Origin: Ziziphus jujuba
Lineage: Eukaryota; Streptophyta; Magnoliopsida; Rosales; Rhamnaceae
Assembly: GCF_031755915.1 (NCBI RefSeq)
Contig: NC_083379.1
Coordinates: 40,742,001 to 40,806,000 of the forward strand
Direction of reading: 5' to 3'
Length of the DNA stretch: 64,000 nucleotides
Below are positions 25,876 through 38,853 of the stretch, one piece after another. Both the position numbers and the translations under genes were made by a program. The notes below the pieces were generated by a model. The model saw only the letters and a program-made list of their open reading frames with translations, searched no databases and had not been told where the DNA came from. Position 1 is the first letter of the stretch. Each line of letters starts with the position of its first letter.

Positions 25876-28871
25876 TGTAACACCCCGTCCCAAATCGCAC
25901 CGGAATCCGTGCACGTTGACCGAGGTTGACTGTTGACCATTGACCAAAGGGGTCAAAAGTTGACTTTTTGACTCGGTGGGAATTTCGAGTTGACCAGGAT
26001 ACCGTGGCGAAGTGCACGATGCCACGAGTTCATAGACTGGTAGCACGTCGAAAACGGAGCTACGGTTTGGAAGTTATGGACGAAACAAGTTGCGGTCCAA
26101 ACTGTCCAAGGAGTGCCGAGGTTGACTTTTTGTTTATGGGGAATTGAGCTTTGACTTGTGCATGGTTGTGAAGTGCTCGTCGATACGAGTTCACAGACTA
26201 GCGGCACGCTCAAAACGGACATCCGGTTAAAAAGTTATGGACGTTTGAAGTTTACCGGATACCGTATTATTTTAATGTTTTTTTTTGGGTCGATGAACAG
26301 TGAAACACCCACGTGTCAGTTTCTGATTGGTCCACATGGCATGAACAGTGTCACACAGGGGTTTTATTTGTTAAAACACTCGGGGAAGAGAGAGAAAGAG
26401 AGAGAGGAGAGAGAAAGAGAGAGAGGAGAGAGAGAGAGAGAGTCACCGGCCGCCGGCCATTTTCACGTTTTCCGGCCTAGTTACTGTACATGCGCCGGCC
26501 AGCCAGATTGCCCACCTCATTTCCGGCAAAACCTCCAAGTTTCACGGTGAACGGCCGCCGGACGCGCCCGGATCGGACGTCCGAAGTTTGGCGGCGATTT
26601 TTCCCCTCCACCGCCGGCCACCGCGAATCGGCACTGTTCCGGCTATTTTCCGGCCACACGCGCCTGACAGCCTTGATCCTCTCCTCAAGTCCGGCCTACC
26701 CACCAAAAATCACGGCCATCGGACCACCGACGCGCCGGGATCGGAGCGTTTTCCGGCGAGGGGTTGAAAATCTTCAAATGGTGATTTTTCCGCCGTCCGA
26801 CCTCCGTTTTGCTCACCGTCGGTCCCGTTGGATTGCTCTCCCCAAGATCTACAAGTCTGCAAAATTTCACAGCCAACGGCCACCGCACGCACGCGCCGCC
26901 GGCGACGGTTGCCGGTGACCGTGGCGGCTCGCCGGAAAATACTGTTCCGGCGAGTACCCGAAATTCCGGCCAGCTCCAGTCTGCAGTGTTCGACCTCCTA
27001 AATCCGAATCCGGCTTCCGTTTTCCACCAATTTGCGATGGTTTGGGAGAATTGCGGAGCCAAAACTCGAAAAGCTTTCAGACGAGATTCCGACCCCGTCG
27101 GGTTCGATCACCGGAAAGTAAGACCGAATCCGTGATCCTCATCACGCGAGCTTCGATTCGGTATATAACTTGTAACCCTTAGATGTCGTTTGGTGTTCGC
27201 TCCCCGGGTATCCATTTGGGAATTACCCAAATAAAATATTAATATTTTTGGTTTGTGCACTGTGGTTGTTTAGGTGCACGCGCGAGTAGTGGAGTGGATC
27301 CCGAGGAGGATCTTAGTTGATTTGCGCTCTCCAGGTGAGTGACCCACCTTCAAAAATTATTTTGGGCAATTAATTAAATTTAATTGGTATTTAATTTAGT
27401 ATTTAAATTATGCTCATGTGGTGTGATTTATGTATGAATTTTATTGTGGTTTAAATTATTTATTATGCATGAGCAAGGTGTATTTTGGTAGTATTTGTAT
27501 GTGTTTTTTTTTAAAATTGATTTTCCGGGCATAATTGGGTTAAATATTTTACGAAAATATTTGTTTAAATTTTATAAATTATGCCCGCGGTATTTTTATG
27601 GTTGCATTTTGTATTTCGAGAAAATTGTGGTTTGTTGTTATCGCTGTTTCGTACCGGGTGATTGGATAAAATATGTGGGATGGTGTTTTGTGAAATTTTG
27701 GTATACTTCCCACGGTGGTTTTTGGAAAAACGGTACGGTTGGTTGTTTATGTTTATTTTTAGACGCACTCATACAGTATTGGTGTTCTGGTGTATAGTGT
27801 ATGGACACGTGGTTTAGCACGCGGTTATTATATGGTTTAGCGTGCGGTTATTACTTCACCCGTGAGTTGCCATTGGACCGTGGGCAGGCAAGGTTATTGT
27901 TGCGCACAGCCGCCCCCCCTCCTTGGCCGGGTGATGGTTTTTAGCAGTCGGTACTGTCAGGACGCCGAAGTGACCACTGCAGGTTTCTCTCTTTAACCTC
28001 CCGCCAGTCGGTGCTCGGGACGCTGGGTATCGGAGGGCATCATCGGTATATGGTGTGGTGCGTCAGGTGTAATTGTCGGTGTAATTGCAAATAATGGTTT
28101 AAACCCCAAAGGTGTTCAAAATTTATTTATTATAATCTATTATATTTTTATTATATATTTGGGGTATATTTATTTAATTGTTGTTGTTAAATTATTTAAT
28201 CCCTTGGTTTTTGGGAGGTATGCACATTGGGTTTTGCGAAAAGGTTTTAAAAAGGGAACATTTCAAACGGAGCGATTGGTGAGAGTTTTGAGGGAAATCA
28301 TTATTTTCCAAAGGTTATTATTATTTATTATTAATTGTTGGTATTTGTTCCACTCCTTAATTGTTATTATTTTATTATTATTATTAAAAGGTGTTCAGTA
28401 GTTCGGGTTACTCACGGAGATGATTAGCATCTCACACTCTTAAATTCCGTTCCCTTAGGTGCAAGTGGTGGTAGACGTTCTTCCGGAGCGAACCAAGTTT
28501 TCCGCTGCTGTTGTGTTTCGAGAAGTTTCTTTATACTCTTTCATTTCAGTGTATTATTTCTTTTCAGCCTTGTTGTATTTCTGTTGTTTAGCACTTCTTA
28601 AAGCTCTGTATACTATTGGAATACTTCTGTTTTATTTATGCACTGGACTGTTGTTGCTTTGAGAAGTGCTGGAATTTGTGGAATCAGTTTGTAGTTTGTG
28701 GGAGGAATAAGGGGATGTTTTTAGAAGTGTGTTTTCAGTGCAGGTAATTTGTGGTAAGTAAATCCCTTAGGGGAGGCTCTGTCGGATTTTCCTTTGGAGG
28801 GTCCGGTAGGGTTTCCCTGGGATCAGGGCTGTCTAGGGTTCCGGGGAAGGAATTCTGGACGGGTCCTGACA
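25876..28871 (+). mobile_element. Solo LTR 1 of a long-LTR Ty3/Gypsy-type retrotransposon
   Basis: A 2996-bp element begins TGTAACACCCCG, ends CCTGACA and is flanked by a perfect 5-bp duplication. There is no gag/pol coding, primer-binding site or second LTR next to it, so it is a solo LTR left by recombination. It contains a GC-rich zone (about 26430-27150), a GA-rich run, and an internal imperfect duplication (25995-26092 and 26170-26250). The start sequence and great length suggest the Tekay/Del chromovirus group, which is inference. It is related along its length to the second LTR at 32228-35266. Open frames in the GC-rich part look like composition artefacts. Confidence 0.85.
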
Positions 28872-31800
28872 GAAATTGCACAATATTCCATAATTCCAAA
28901 AAAAAAAAAATAACAATTAAAAAGCAATTTCTGAAATTCAAAGTCACAAAGACTCTTAAATGAAAGCTAACTTATTTAAAATTGGCAACTTTAGGAGTTC
29001 AGGGTCACAAAGACTCTGAAATGTAAGCTAACATGTTTAAAATTGTAATTTCAAAAATGTTGGAGTCATAAAGACTCTGAAATGCAATCAATCTCACAAT
29101 TTGAATACAAAACTTTATAGAAAAAAGTTTCAAAGACTATTCATAGATACAATTTAACATTTCACAGACAGTTCAGTCTCACAAAAGCTAATCCAATTAT
29201 TTCCTTCACAAAATCACAAAGAAAGAACAAAATCTATAGTCTATTTATGCAATCACACTTTATCCATCCATAGCCAGTGAGAGTTTAAGAGAAAAGAACA
29301 ACTTACCTTAAGTTATTAAAGCTTTAAACACAGGCCACAGAGCCACCCACGAGCATGACACAGCCACAAGCCACAGACCTGCCTCACCTTCAATCCTTCA
29401 ACTTGAATGGCCAATTTTCTCTTTAATATTAAAATCCAATAGTCATTAAACATTTAATATTTCAGAATTGAGGAGATAATCAAAGAAAAATATATAATCT
29501 TGAAATAGTGATTTCTTAGAACTTAAACCCTTAAAGGAAAAAAATTGGGGAAAATAGAAATTTGCAAAATTACCTTCGAATTAACGTGAGCGTTGGTGAC
29601 CAGATGATGGTAATCGAGGTTTTTGATGGTCTCACAGCTATCGGTCCACCGTAGAGTAACAATGTCTAACAGTCTAAGCTAGGGTTTCGGACAGCTACCT
29701 CAAGCTGAGAATGGATAGATTGGAGAGTGAGATGAAAGTTAAAAAGATAGAGAGAGAGAGAGAGAGAAAGGAGTGAAGAGATCTACAAGAGAGGGTTAAA
29801 TGGTGAGAGATTGCGAGTGAGAGAATGGAAGATAAGGGAGATTACCGTTGTCCGAGAGATGACAGAGGACAGGTGCTCGTCGGCCTGAGAAATGGTGAAT
29901 GGTGACCAAGAGTGACAACTGAGCTAGGGTTTACCAGAGACAAGAGAAGAGATTGAAAGAAGAGGGGGAGAAGACAGAAGAGAACTTTCGAGACGAGAGC
30001 AGAGTGAGAGAGTGTTTTCTTTCTTTCATTTTTTTTTTGTTTAATATCAAATATAAAATTAATAAAACTATAAACATATTATTATTATTATATATACAAA
30101 AATGTAATTATAGATATTTTTTATAATATTTAAAGTATCCGGTTCGATTCGGACGGTCTGATGATTTTTAGTTTAAAAATCGACATCCGAACTGAACCGT
30201 CTCCTTCTTTGTTAAATAATAACCGAACCGCCCAACCAAGTGCAACCAATCCGATCCGTAGGCGTTTGGTTCGGTCAGTTTTACCGGTCCGGTTCGGTTT
30301 GACCGGGTTTTTGCCCACCCCTACTAACTTCTAACCAAGATGCACAACATGTTTTGCTAAGGTATGTGCCACCATATTAGCATCTCGACCACCAAAATTA
30401 CAAGTAAAACTAGAATACTGAACAAACAAAGATCTTATATCATCCATTAAAAAACAATTTTCATCTAAACCTTCAGTAGACTGGTTGATGATATCCCCCT
30501 GAAAGAATCCAGCTGCAAGGCAAAAACAAATTGCGTGACGTATGGCCAGTAGTTCTGCAGATAGAGCACTCCAACAATTTGTGAGTGGCATCGCTAAGGC
30601 TCCCAATAACTCACCTCTACAGTTACAAACTACCACTCCAACACCCATATAACCTGAATTACCCTTGGTTGCTGCATCCACATTTATCTTCAAACGATTA
30701 CCAATTGGTGGAGACCATGAAATTTTGCTAGCCTGCACAGGATGCGGTAATAATAAGCTATTAGCCTCCTTATATTCCTTCTGCAATGTAACCACTCCAT
30801 CTAGAATACATTTATCACTTTTAACCATATTACCGTGTACATAGTTGTTTCGTCTAGTCCACAAACTGCAAACAATCCAAGCAAATTGTTCCTGCTGAAA
30901 AGAAATAGAAAAAAGCAGAACAACAGAGAGATGCAAAAGAATCATGAGGATGATTCTTCAAAAAGCCATAGAATTCAATCTTTTTCCATACTTTTTTAGC
31001 AGCATAACAACCCCACAAAGAATGAATAACCGTTCCATCAACAAATGCACAGATGGGACACACAGAAGAAACATTCAAGAGTCTCTTAGAGAGATTGTAC
31101 ATACATGGTAAAGCTTCATTACCAGCACGCCAAAGAAACAATTTGATCTTGTTTGGGAGAGACAAACACCATAATTTCGGCCACCAGTTCTGTGAAATAG
31201 AATTACTAGAACTTCCTACAAGTCCACCATCCCCTAATTTTTTGGCCACCCAATAACCCGATCTTACCGAATATATGCCCCTGGAATGAGAAAACCACGC
31301 CAAATGATCTGGACATGCTAAACCACCAATAGGTAAGTGTTCAATAATCAAAGCTTCATCTGAATCAAAAACTGAACGTATTAACGGGATATTCCAATCA
31401 CCACTTACTGTAAGCAACGTATCTACCGTGGTGTCTTCAGGTAGAATTCGTGCAGAAAGAACATGCAGAGAACCCTTTCTTGGAAGCCAAGGATCTTTAT
31501 ACACCCGAATGGAGGCTCCATTACCCACAAGCCAGATACCACCCAATTCTAAAGCCCTTCTTCCCCAAACCAGACTTCTCCATAGATGAGAGGGATTTCT
31601 ACCCAACTTTACTATCCATAAACAACCTTCTGGAAGATACCTTCATTGCTCTTCCTGCTAAAGATGCTGGATCTTGAATGAGCCTCCAACATTGATTTGC
31701 TAACATTCCCAATTAAACTCCTCCAACGATCGAAAACCCAGACCACCCATTGCCTTAGGTTCACATAACTTACGCCAACTAATCCAAGCAATGCGCTGTT

Positions 31801-32222
31801 TGCCTCCTAAATTTCCCGACCAAAAACGTCAAAGAAGTCCAGTTATATTTCGCAAAAAACACTTTGGCAATTGAAAGCAACTCATAGACTAAGTAGGAAT
31901 TGATTGAGCCACTGCTTTAATTAAAATCTCCTTCCCTGCCCATGATAACAACCGCTCTTTCCATCCCTCCAACTTTTTCCAGATTCTATCCTTTACTACC
32001 TAAAACAGAGACATTTTATTTCTTCCAATAAAAGTAGGTAAGCCCAAGTATTTGACATGCCCATCCTGACGATGAATATGGAAAAGGTGAGATACCTCTT
32101 CACGTACATATGGAGTTGTGTTTGGACTAAAAGTAATCACTGTCTTTAACATATTGATCTTCTGACCAGAGGCAACTTCATATTTTTCCAATAAATGTAA
32201 GATCACTTGACACTCCTGCTGA

Positions 32223-32227
32223 TTAGC
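32223..32227. repeat. Target-site duplication of solo LTR 2
   Basis: ttagc at 32223-32227 is repeated exactly at 35267-35271 on either side of the element. Confidence 0.85.
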
Positions 32228-35200
32228 TGTAACATCCCATCCTGAACAACATCAGAATTTTTTTCACGTTGACCGAGGTTGATCCAGTTTGACTGCCATT
32301 AACCGAGAAGGGTCCAAATTTGACTTTTTGATCCGGATGGAATTTCTCTTTGACTGGGATATCATTGCAAAGTATGCATCAATTCGAGTCCATAGACTAG
32401 TAGCATGTTGAAAACAGAGCTACGGTTTGAAAGTTATAGGCAAAACAAGTTGAGGTTCAACTGTCCAAGGAGTGTCGAGTTGACTTTTTATTCATGCAAA
32501 GTTGAGCTTTGACTCATGCACGGTTGTGAAGTATTTGTTGATACGAGTTCATAGACTAGCAGCACACCCGAAACGGATATGTGGTTTACAAGTTATGGAT
32601 CTATAAAGTTTTTTTTTTATATTGTATTATTTTAATATTATTATATATATATATTTATTTTTATTTTCTTTTTCTTTTTCTTTTTTTCCTTTTCCCCCAC
32701 GTGGGAAAACACCACAGGCCCCTCCTCGTTTCTTCTTCTTCTTCCTTCTTCTCCTTCTCTTTTCATTTCTCCTTCCCATCAATCTCTCTCTCTCTCCTTA
32801 CTGCATCTTTTTCGGCCATCGAACGGCCACACGCGCCAGCCATCGGTGAAGCACAGTCATCGGTGAGCTCAGCTACCAAGTTTGGTGGTTGGTTGACCGG
32901 CGACACGCCCAGATCAACGGATGAAGCTGGCGGCGGCCCATTTTGTTTTTCCGGTGATTTCATTGTTTTCCAGCCAACCCAGCCTGATTTCATACCCTAT
33001 TCCCCCTATTTTTGACCTCCTGCACTTGATTTTGAAGTCCATTCAGCTCAATTCTTTGCCGTTTGGGAGATACGACAAGTTGAAGTTTCGGTTGAAAGCT
33101 TCCATCCACTTTCCGGCCACCTCTAGTCGAGTTGAGTCCAACGGAGATTGATAACATATTCCTCGTCCCCTTAGCTTTCCGTTGATACCTTATTTGCAAA
33201 TTTTGGATACCGTTTGTGTTAGCTCCCTCGGGTATCGGATATTATTTATTCGAATAAAATATTAATTTATATGACCCTGTGTAATATTATTATTCTAGGA
33301 GCATGTGTGAGTCGTAGAATTGATCCTATGGAGAATCTTGGTTGGATTGCATGCTCGAGGTGAGTGACCCACCTTTAAACTTAATTTTAGATGTTTAATT
33401 ATATGTATTTTGTGATAATTGATTATTTGAAAATGTGATATTTCATGTGTTAATTATTTAGCAAAATTATATTTGGAATTTTGATTGCACAATTTAAATA
33501 ATTGAAATGTATATGTGTATTAAAGCATAATTTGATTTTGACTAATTATGAAAATTTTATTTTTATGAAATTCAATTTTAAAGAAGTTGTGAATTTGAAT
33601 TGTTGAATTTAATTTTGTTTTATAAAAATGTATTTATATTTTGATTTATTGTGGAATTTATTTATGAGAATTTTGATTGTTGTGAATTTTATGATGTTTA
33701 AATGACATATTTGATTCAAATTGGTTTTTTTGAAGATTTGAGAAAGAAATATTGATTTAAATTATTATGTTCAAAATATTTATGCCATTGGAAAATTTGT
33801 ATATTTAAATTGATGGAATTGAGAGTTGATGGATTTAAAATTGATGGACTTTATTATGACGATAATTTATAAAAGAATTGTGAAAAATTTATAGGTTTAA
33901 TTGGATGGAATAAACCCGGTAGTATTTATGAGATTTTGAGATTTGAAAATAAATATATTGATTTTATGATTTTTAGATGCACCATACACGTACTGGTGTT
34001 CTTTATACATGGATATGATTAGCGTGTAGGTAGATGTGGTGAGTGCGTAGGTGGGTGTGAATAGCGCACAGGTCATTATGGGGTTGTCCTGTGGTTGCCA
34101 TCAGATGAAGGTAGGCCGCTCCTTCATTGCCGGGACGCCTGTTTGCAGCGGTGTGGTGGAACGCCACGCGATTGTATGCCGGTTTCTCTCTTTAACCTCC
34201 TGTCTGGCGGTGCTTGGGACGCTGGGTACTGCTGGCGCCATTGGTATATAGTGGGTGTATCAAATGGTTTTCACGATGTGATTTTAATCATACAATATTT
34301 TAGAATTTTATTTAAATTAAAATATTTTTTAATAGTATTTTATAAATTAAATTGTTTTGGCATTTTAAATTGAGTTCTATTATTAATTATTTGGTTTTAT
34401 TTTATTTATTTAAATATTTCTTGGATCTTTTTTGTTAATGTAAATTTTATTGTGTTTTTGTATTAATTGTTTACAATACTTTATTTCCAATTTAATATTT
34501 ATCATTAGTCTTATTTTTATAATTATTTCTCACTAAGATTTTTAGATTATTAATTTATTGTCTTTTATTTACAAATTATTAATTAAATATTTTATGGATC
34601 TTTGGAGTATAAAATGTTGGGTTTTTCGAAAATTTTTTAAAAATGGAACTTTTTCAACTGAGTGAATTATGAGGGTTTTGAGAGAAAATATTATTTTTAA
34701 CTGCCTATTATTTATTTACTTATTTCTTATTAATCAATTAACTAAGTTATTTACCATTTTATTATTATTGTTAGTGTATAGTAGATTGGGTTACTCACTG
34801 AGATTATTACCATCTCATATTTTTAAATTCTGTTTCCTTAGGCCTAGGTTAGTCGACGTTGATCGTCCAGGGGCGAGCTCATTGTCTTGGTTCGTTGTCG
34901 AAGACCAAAAGGCTTTTCCTTTCATTTCTATCTTGTATTATTTCTTTTTATTTTATATTGTATTAAATTTCATATTCAATTGTAGTGGATAACGCTCTGT
35001 ATACTATTTGGACGTTTATTTATTTAATTCTGCACTGGTTCCCTATCATTTATTTGAAGTTCTTCAAACTTGTGGAAGTAAATTGTAGTAAGCTGGGAGA
35101 AATAAGATAGTATATATTAAAGTGTATTTGCAGTGCAGGGAAATTATGGTAAGTCCTTCCCTTAGGAGAGATACTGTCGGATTTTCTGTTGGGAGATTCG

Positions 35201-35266
35201 GTGGTGTTTTTCTGAGACCAGGACTTGTCTAGGGTTCCGGCGAGGGATTTTGGATGGGTCTTGACA
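32228..35266 (+). mobile_element. Solo LTR 2, related to solo LTR 1
   Basis: A 3039-bp element starts TGTAACATCCC, ends TCTTGACA and has a perfect 5-bp duplication. Blocks shared with LTR 1 occur in the same order: the early 'gttgaccgaggttga' segment, the paired 'catagactag' units, 'gtgagtgacccacctt', the 'ctctctttaacctcc' block, 'ttactcac' with 'agat' and 'atctca', and the end 'tctagggttccgg'. Its middle is more AT-rich and diverged, so it is a different subfamily member or an older insertion. No internal retrotransposon coding adjoins it. It disrupts the LINE reverse transcriptase just after the FADD motif. Confidence 0.85.
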
Positions 35267-37601
35267 TTAGCTTTTGTAAATAGAATAGTATCATCTGCAA
35301 AACACATATGCTTCAAAACAGGACTTGTAGGAGCAACTTGGATACCACGAATATGTCCAACCATATTTGCATGTTTAAGAAGACTTGAAAGACCCTCAGA
35401 GCATAGTAAGAATAGATAAGGAGACAAGGGATCCCCTTGTCGAAGACCACGTGTTGGTAAGATTGAGCCATACTCTTTACCATTTAAAAGCACAAAATAG
35501 GACACCGAAGTTACACATCGCATCACAAGATCAACCCATTGAACAGGAAAACCCATTTCCAGCATTATCCTACGTAAGAAACTCCATTCTATTCGATCAT
35601 ATGCTTTACACATATCCAACTTTGTAGCCATCAAACCATCCGATCCTGCATTCCTTTTGGAAATTATATGCATTGTTACGAAAGTAACCATGATGTTATC
35701 GGTAATTTGTCATCCCGGCACAAAGGCACTTTGCTCTTCCGAAATAATCAAAGGTAGAATGCCTTTCATCCTGTTAACAATTGTCTTTGAAATTAATTTA
35801 TAGACAATTGTACACAAACTGATAGGCCGAAAGTCAGTCGGCACAAATGGAGTTTTAACCTTCAGAACCAGCGAAATGGGGGTATGATTGATAGTAATAA
35901 TATCCCCAGAGTTATTTAAAACATCCAAACACGTATCTATTATGAATGGACCCACCATAGACCAATATTTTTGAAAAAATAGTGCAGGCATACCATCAAA
36001 ACCAAGGGCTTTCGAATGGTGCATTTGGCGTAAACTATCAGTGATCCCATTAGCTGTAAAAGGACAGCATAAGAAGGAATTCATGGATTTTGTTACATGA
36101 CCTTGTATTTCAAAAAGAACCTTCGGTGCCACAAGAGACCCAAAAGAAGTAAAAAGCTGCTGGAAATAGCAAATGGATTGTTCACCCAAGTTCCAGCAGA
36201 GTCGGAGATGCCACCAATATAATTATGTTCCCTTCTAGCATTGACATAATTGTGAAAATAACATGTGTTTCTATCCCCTTCACGCAGTCAAGAGATGCGT
36301 GATTGTTGTTTCCACTTAACTTCTTCTTTCTCTAACAACAAATTAATCTGACGTTCAATCCCATGAAGCTCCTTAATATTTGCATCGGTCGAAGGACAAA
36401 AGTGCAGCTCGGGTAGACGTTTATAACATTCCTCCAATTTAGCCGTGATAAACTTGAAAGAGTATTTATTCCAAACACACAACTTACCTACACACTTCTC
36501 CAAAAGTGACCGCAACAAGGATATATCCACATTCCCTAGCCGACTAGAATTCCAAACACTTTCCACTATTTGGTGACACTCATCTTCCTCCACCCAAACT
36601 GCTTCAAAATGGAACCTTCGATCAAACCTAGTTTGCTGCTCCATAAAGCCATCCAACCCCAATAAAATAGCAAGATGATCAGACAAAGAGTTTGGTAAAT
36701 GTTGAACTCTAGAAGAAACGAAGAAGCAACGTGCCCCATAATTAGCAAAACAATGATCCAAAACCTCTTTAACATTAGCATCCCCCACACTCGACCATTA
36801 GTCCAAGTATATTTGTAACCTAAAAAAGAGATAGGTCGCAGATGACAGTTATCAATGATTTGACGAAAGTTATCCATTTGCGAAACCGAACGAGATGTAC
36901 CAGCTACTTTATCTGAAGGCCTCATAATTTCATTAAAATCCCCAACAACAAACCAAGCTAGATCAGAGAGAGCACTTAGGCATCATAGCAAACACCAAGA
37001 GAAGCATCGTTGACTGACATCCGGGTTACTGTAGAAATCTGTTAGTCGAAATTATCCTTTAGTTAGAAGAGTAACTACAGAATTTAGAAGAGTAACTACA
37101 GAATCAATATGACCCACTGAGTAAGATTGAATCTGAACTGCAACCGAAGATTTCCATAACAAAACTAGCCCACCTCCTAAACCAACACGATCAACACCAA
37201 AACAACCTCCTATATTCACTTTCAAACGTAAGCGTTCCAACTGTCTACATAGTAATCTCGTCTCCATTAAAAAGACAATGTCGAGATTCTTAGACTTTAG
37301 CATTTTAACAAATGCTCTGAATGTCCGAGGGTTCCCGATACCCCAGACATTCCAAATTAATATTTTCATGGCTCGTGGTGCGGCTAAACCTGCCCCACCA
37401 CAATTGAAGTAACATCATCTTTATGAGAGTCAGTTGAGTATTTGATCTTTTTTACTAACATTGGAAGTTTTTAGTTTTGGGATACGAGACCGCTTATGGG
37501 CATAATGATTTGAATGTGAAGAAATACCACCAGCCTGTTTTTTATCACTCAGAAGTGTGTTCTGTAACATGACATTAGTATTTGAGTATGTAGACAAAGT
37601 T

Positions 37602-38712
37602 CTAGCCAGTCTTAGCCATAGTTAGGCCATCATGGTCCAGTGGGTCTAAAGCATCCTCATCCATTAAACTCACGTATTCTTGATTAGCAATAAATTTATT
37701 CTCATGTGGGATCGTAACTGCACTAGCCTCCTTGTCCGCTTGCAACTGCTCATCCGACTCTAACTGTTCACTAGAAGCCGTAACCATTTTTGCAGTCGTC
37801 TGAAGGCCAACTTTTGACATAGAATTGTCTGCCGCCGAGATCAGAGCTAGCCGCTCACTATTCATTGATGAAGATCTTGTAGGAGAAGACATAGCCTTTC
37901 GGCTTTGATTTTCCTTCACTTCAAAACCACCACGAGAAACTCCTTTTGTTTGATGTCGTGCAACTAGTTTTGAATTAATCTGATGTGTAGATGCTCGCAG
38001 CCAAGCCCCATATTGGTTTGCCTTGCCTGCCACTCCAGAGGCGCAATCTTTTTGTGAATGTCCAAGCATACCACATGTAAAACAAAATTCAAGGAGTCGT
38101 TCATATTGAAATTCTACCCAGAAACTGTCAGCCCCGTCAAAACGTATTAACATTCCCCTTCGTAGGGGTTTTTGAATGTCAATGTTAACCCGAACCCGAA
38201 CTCTCATATATTTTCCCCAACAGTGGCCTTCCTCATCCGAATCAACTGATAACAAATCCCCCAACTGGGACCCAATTGCCATGCCAACTGTTTTTGTCAT
38301 ACACAGCAAAGGAACGTTATGCAATTGTATCCAAAAAACAGCATGACAAATCACTACATTTCGTGGTAGAACAGCCCCAGAAATTTCTTCGAGAAGCACC
38401 AAATATCTTTCAAAGTGCCAGGGAGCCCCATTCAGAACCCGTTGCTTCTCATTAAAGGAGGAGAAACGACAAAGAAAAGTGTTATCAATTAACTCACGAA
38501 ACAAAATAGCACATGAATTTCCCCATAGAGTCTGCATCATATCCATAAATGCCCACTTATTTGTAGTGTGATTTGGTATATACTTGTACTAAGAGACAAA
38601 ATGGTAGAATCTCATTCCCTTCCTGTCGATCACTCGGTAGAATATCTAAAGCATCCCTTTCCTCCAATGTCAATTTTAAATGGTGATGAAACATATTTGT
38701 AACCTCATCCAT
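37602..38712 (-). pseudogene. LINE ORF1 pseudogene (DUF4283-like plus CCHC zinc knuckle)
   Basis: The minus-strand frame starts MDEVTNMFHHHLKLTLEE at 38712 and continues, after a one-base frame change near 38590, as NKWAFMDMMQTLWG. The long middle is a DUF4283-type domain (GAPWHFERYLVLLEE), followed by the zinc knuckle CFTCGMLGHSQKDC with all Cys/His in place, and a Ser/Lys-rich tail. This is the usual nucleic-acid-binding ORF1 of plant L1 elements. The frame break near its N-terminus makes it a pseudogene. Confidence 0.82.
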
Positions 38713-38853
38713 AGTTAAAAGTAATACAAAAAAACCTTCTATGGAAAACCAAGAAGACAAAAACCTCATGCAGAAGGCATGAGAAAAAAAACTCTCCAAA
38801 ACGAAGAGACTCGACTTTTTTGGGGGGACTTTGAAATGATGAAGAAAGATGGG

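Larger units (their letters stand above)
25740..29090. repeat. Short repeats 'cacaaagactct...' on both sides of the nested LTR
   Basis: Imperfect units containing cacaaagactct followed by aaatg(t/a)aagctaac occur near 25795-25820 on the left and 28943-29030 on the right of the solo LTR, with related units near 25725-25760 and 29065. Together they form an imperfect array inside the hAT element, split by the LTR insertion. Confidence 0.6.
21973..30323 (-). mobile_element. hAT-superfamily DNA transposon (decayed), with nested solo LTR
   Basis: The left terminus taggggtgggca is answered by tgcccaccccta ending at 30323 (terminal inverted repeat), with near-perfect 8-bp target duplications outside. 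Subterminal regions on both sides are rich in ggttcgg/ccgaacc-type motifs. Inside is a minus-strand transposase pseudogene (23161-25238). The presumed 5' part of the element (25332-30323) is non-coding, has repeated 'cacaaagactct' units on both sides of the inserted LTR, and is split by a 3.0-kb solo LTR at 25876-28871. Without that LTR and its 5-bp duplication the element is about 5.35 kb. It sits in the 3'UTR of the LINE, immediately after the stop of LINE ORF2. Confidence 0.85.
30331..37369 (-). pseudogene. LINE ORF2 pseudogene: endonuclease, reverse transcriptase, zinc finger, RNase H
   Basis: Domains in order on the minus strand: AP-type endonuclease starting MKILIWNVWGIGNPRTF (37369) and continuing through TNGRVWG and LSDHLAILLG; reverse transcriptase with FRPISLCTIVYKLISK, KAYDRIEWSFL, GLRQGDPLSPYLFLLC and the active-site FADDTILF (about 35280-35305); zf-RVT region with LWCLSLPNKIKLFLWRA and CPIC; and an RNase H domain with INVDAATKG, then SALSAELLAIRHA, ending LAKHVVHLG at 30331. 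Breaks include a frameshift near 36785, TGA for Trp near 36288, TGA for Arg before QITDN (about 35710), and the solo LTR at 32228-35266. Across the LTR the frame resumes as KAN/QQECQVILHLLEKY once one copy of the 5-bp target site is removed. Confidence 0.88.
21767..38853 (-). mobile_element. Full-length, decayed L1-type LINE with nested insertions
   Basis: The element reads right to left: 5' end near 38853, ORF1 (38712-37602), ORF2 (37369-30331), a short 3'UTR, and a poly(A) tail seen as a T run at 21767-21778. It is bounded by a 16-bp target-site duplication (21751-21766 and 38854-38869). Later insertions swell it to 17.1 kb: an hAT element in the 3'UTR (21973-30323) and a solo LTR in the reverse transcriptase (32228-35266). 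Removing those, their target duplications and a 100-bp tandem duplication leaves about 5.6 kb, normal for a plant L1. Having both ORFs and both borders means it was not 5'-truncated when it landed. Several stops and frameshifts make it inactive now. Confidence 0.88.

Noticed and set aside
26490..27135. Several overlapping open frames of 60-142 codons on both strands
   Set aside because: They lie in the GC-rich part of solo LTR 1, overlap each other in opposite frames and have no recognisable domain; stop-codon scarcity there follows from composition.
27495..28700. Hydrophobic open frames in the middle of solo LTR 1
   Set aside because: T-rich LTR sequence translated by chance; no conservation with the matching part of solo LTR 2.
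32581..33151. Open frames with a Phe/Ser-rich start in solo LTR 2
   Set aside because: They arise from a T- and CT-rich patch and do not continue into any coding sequence.
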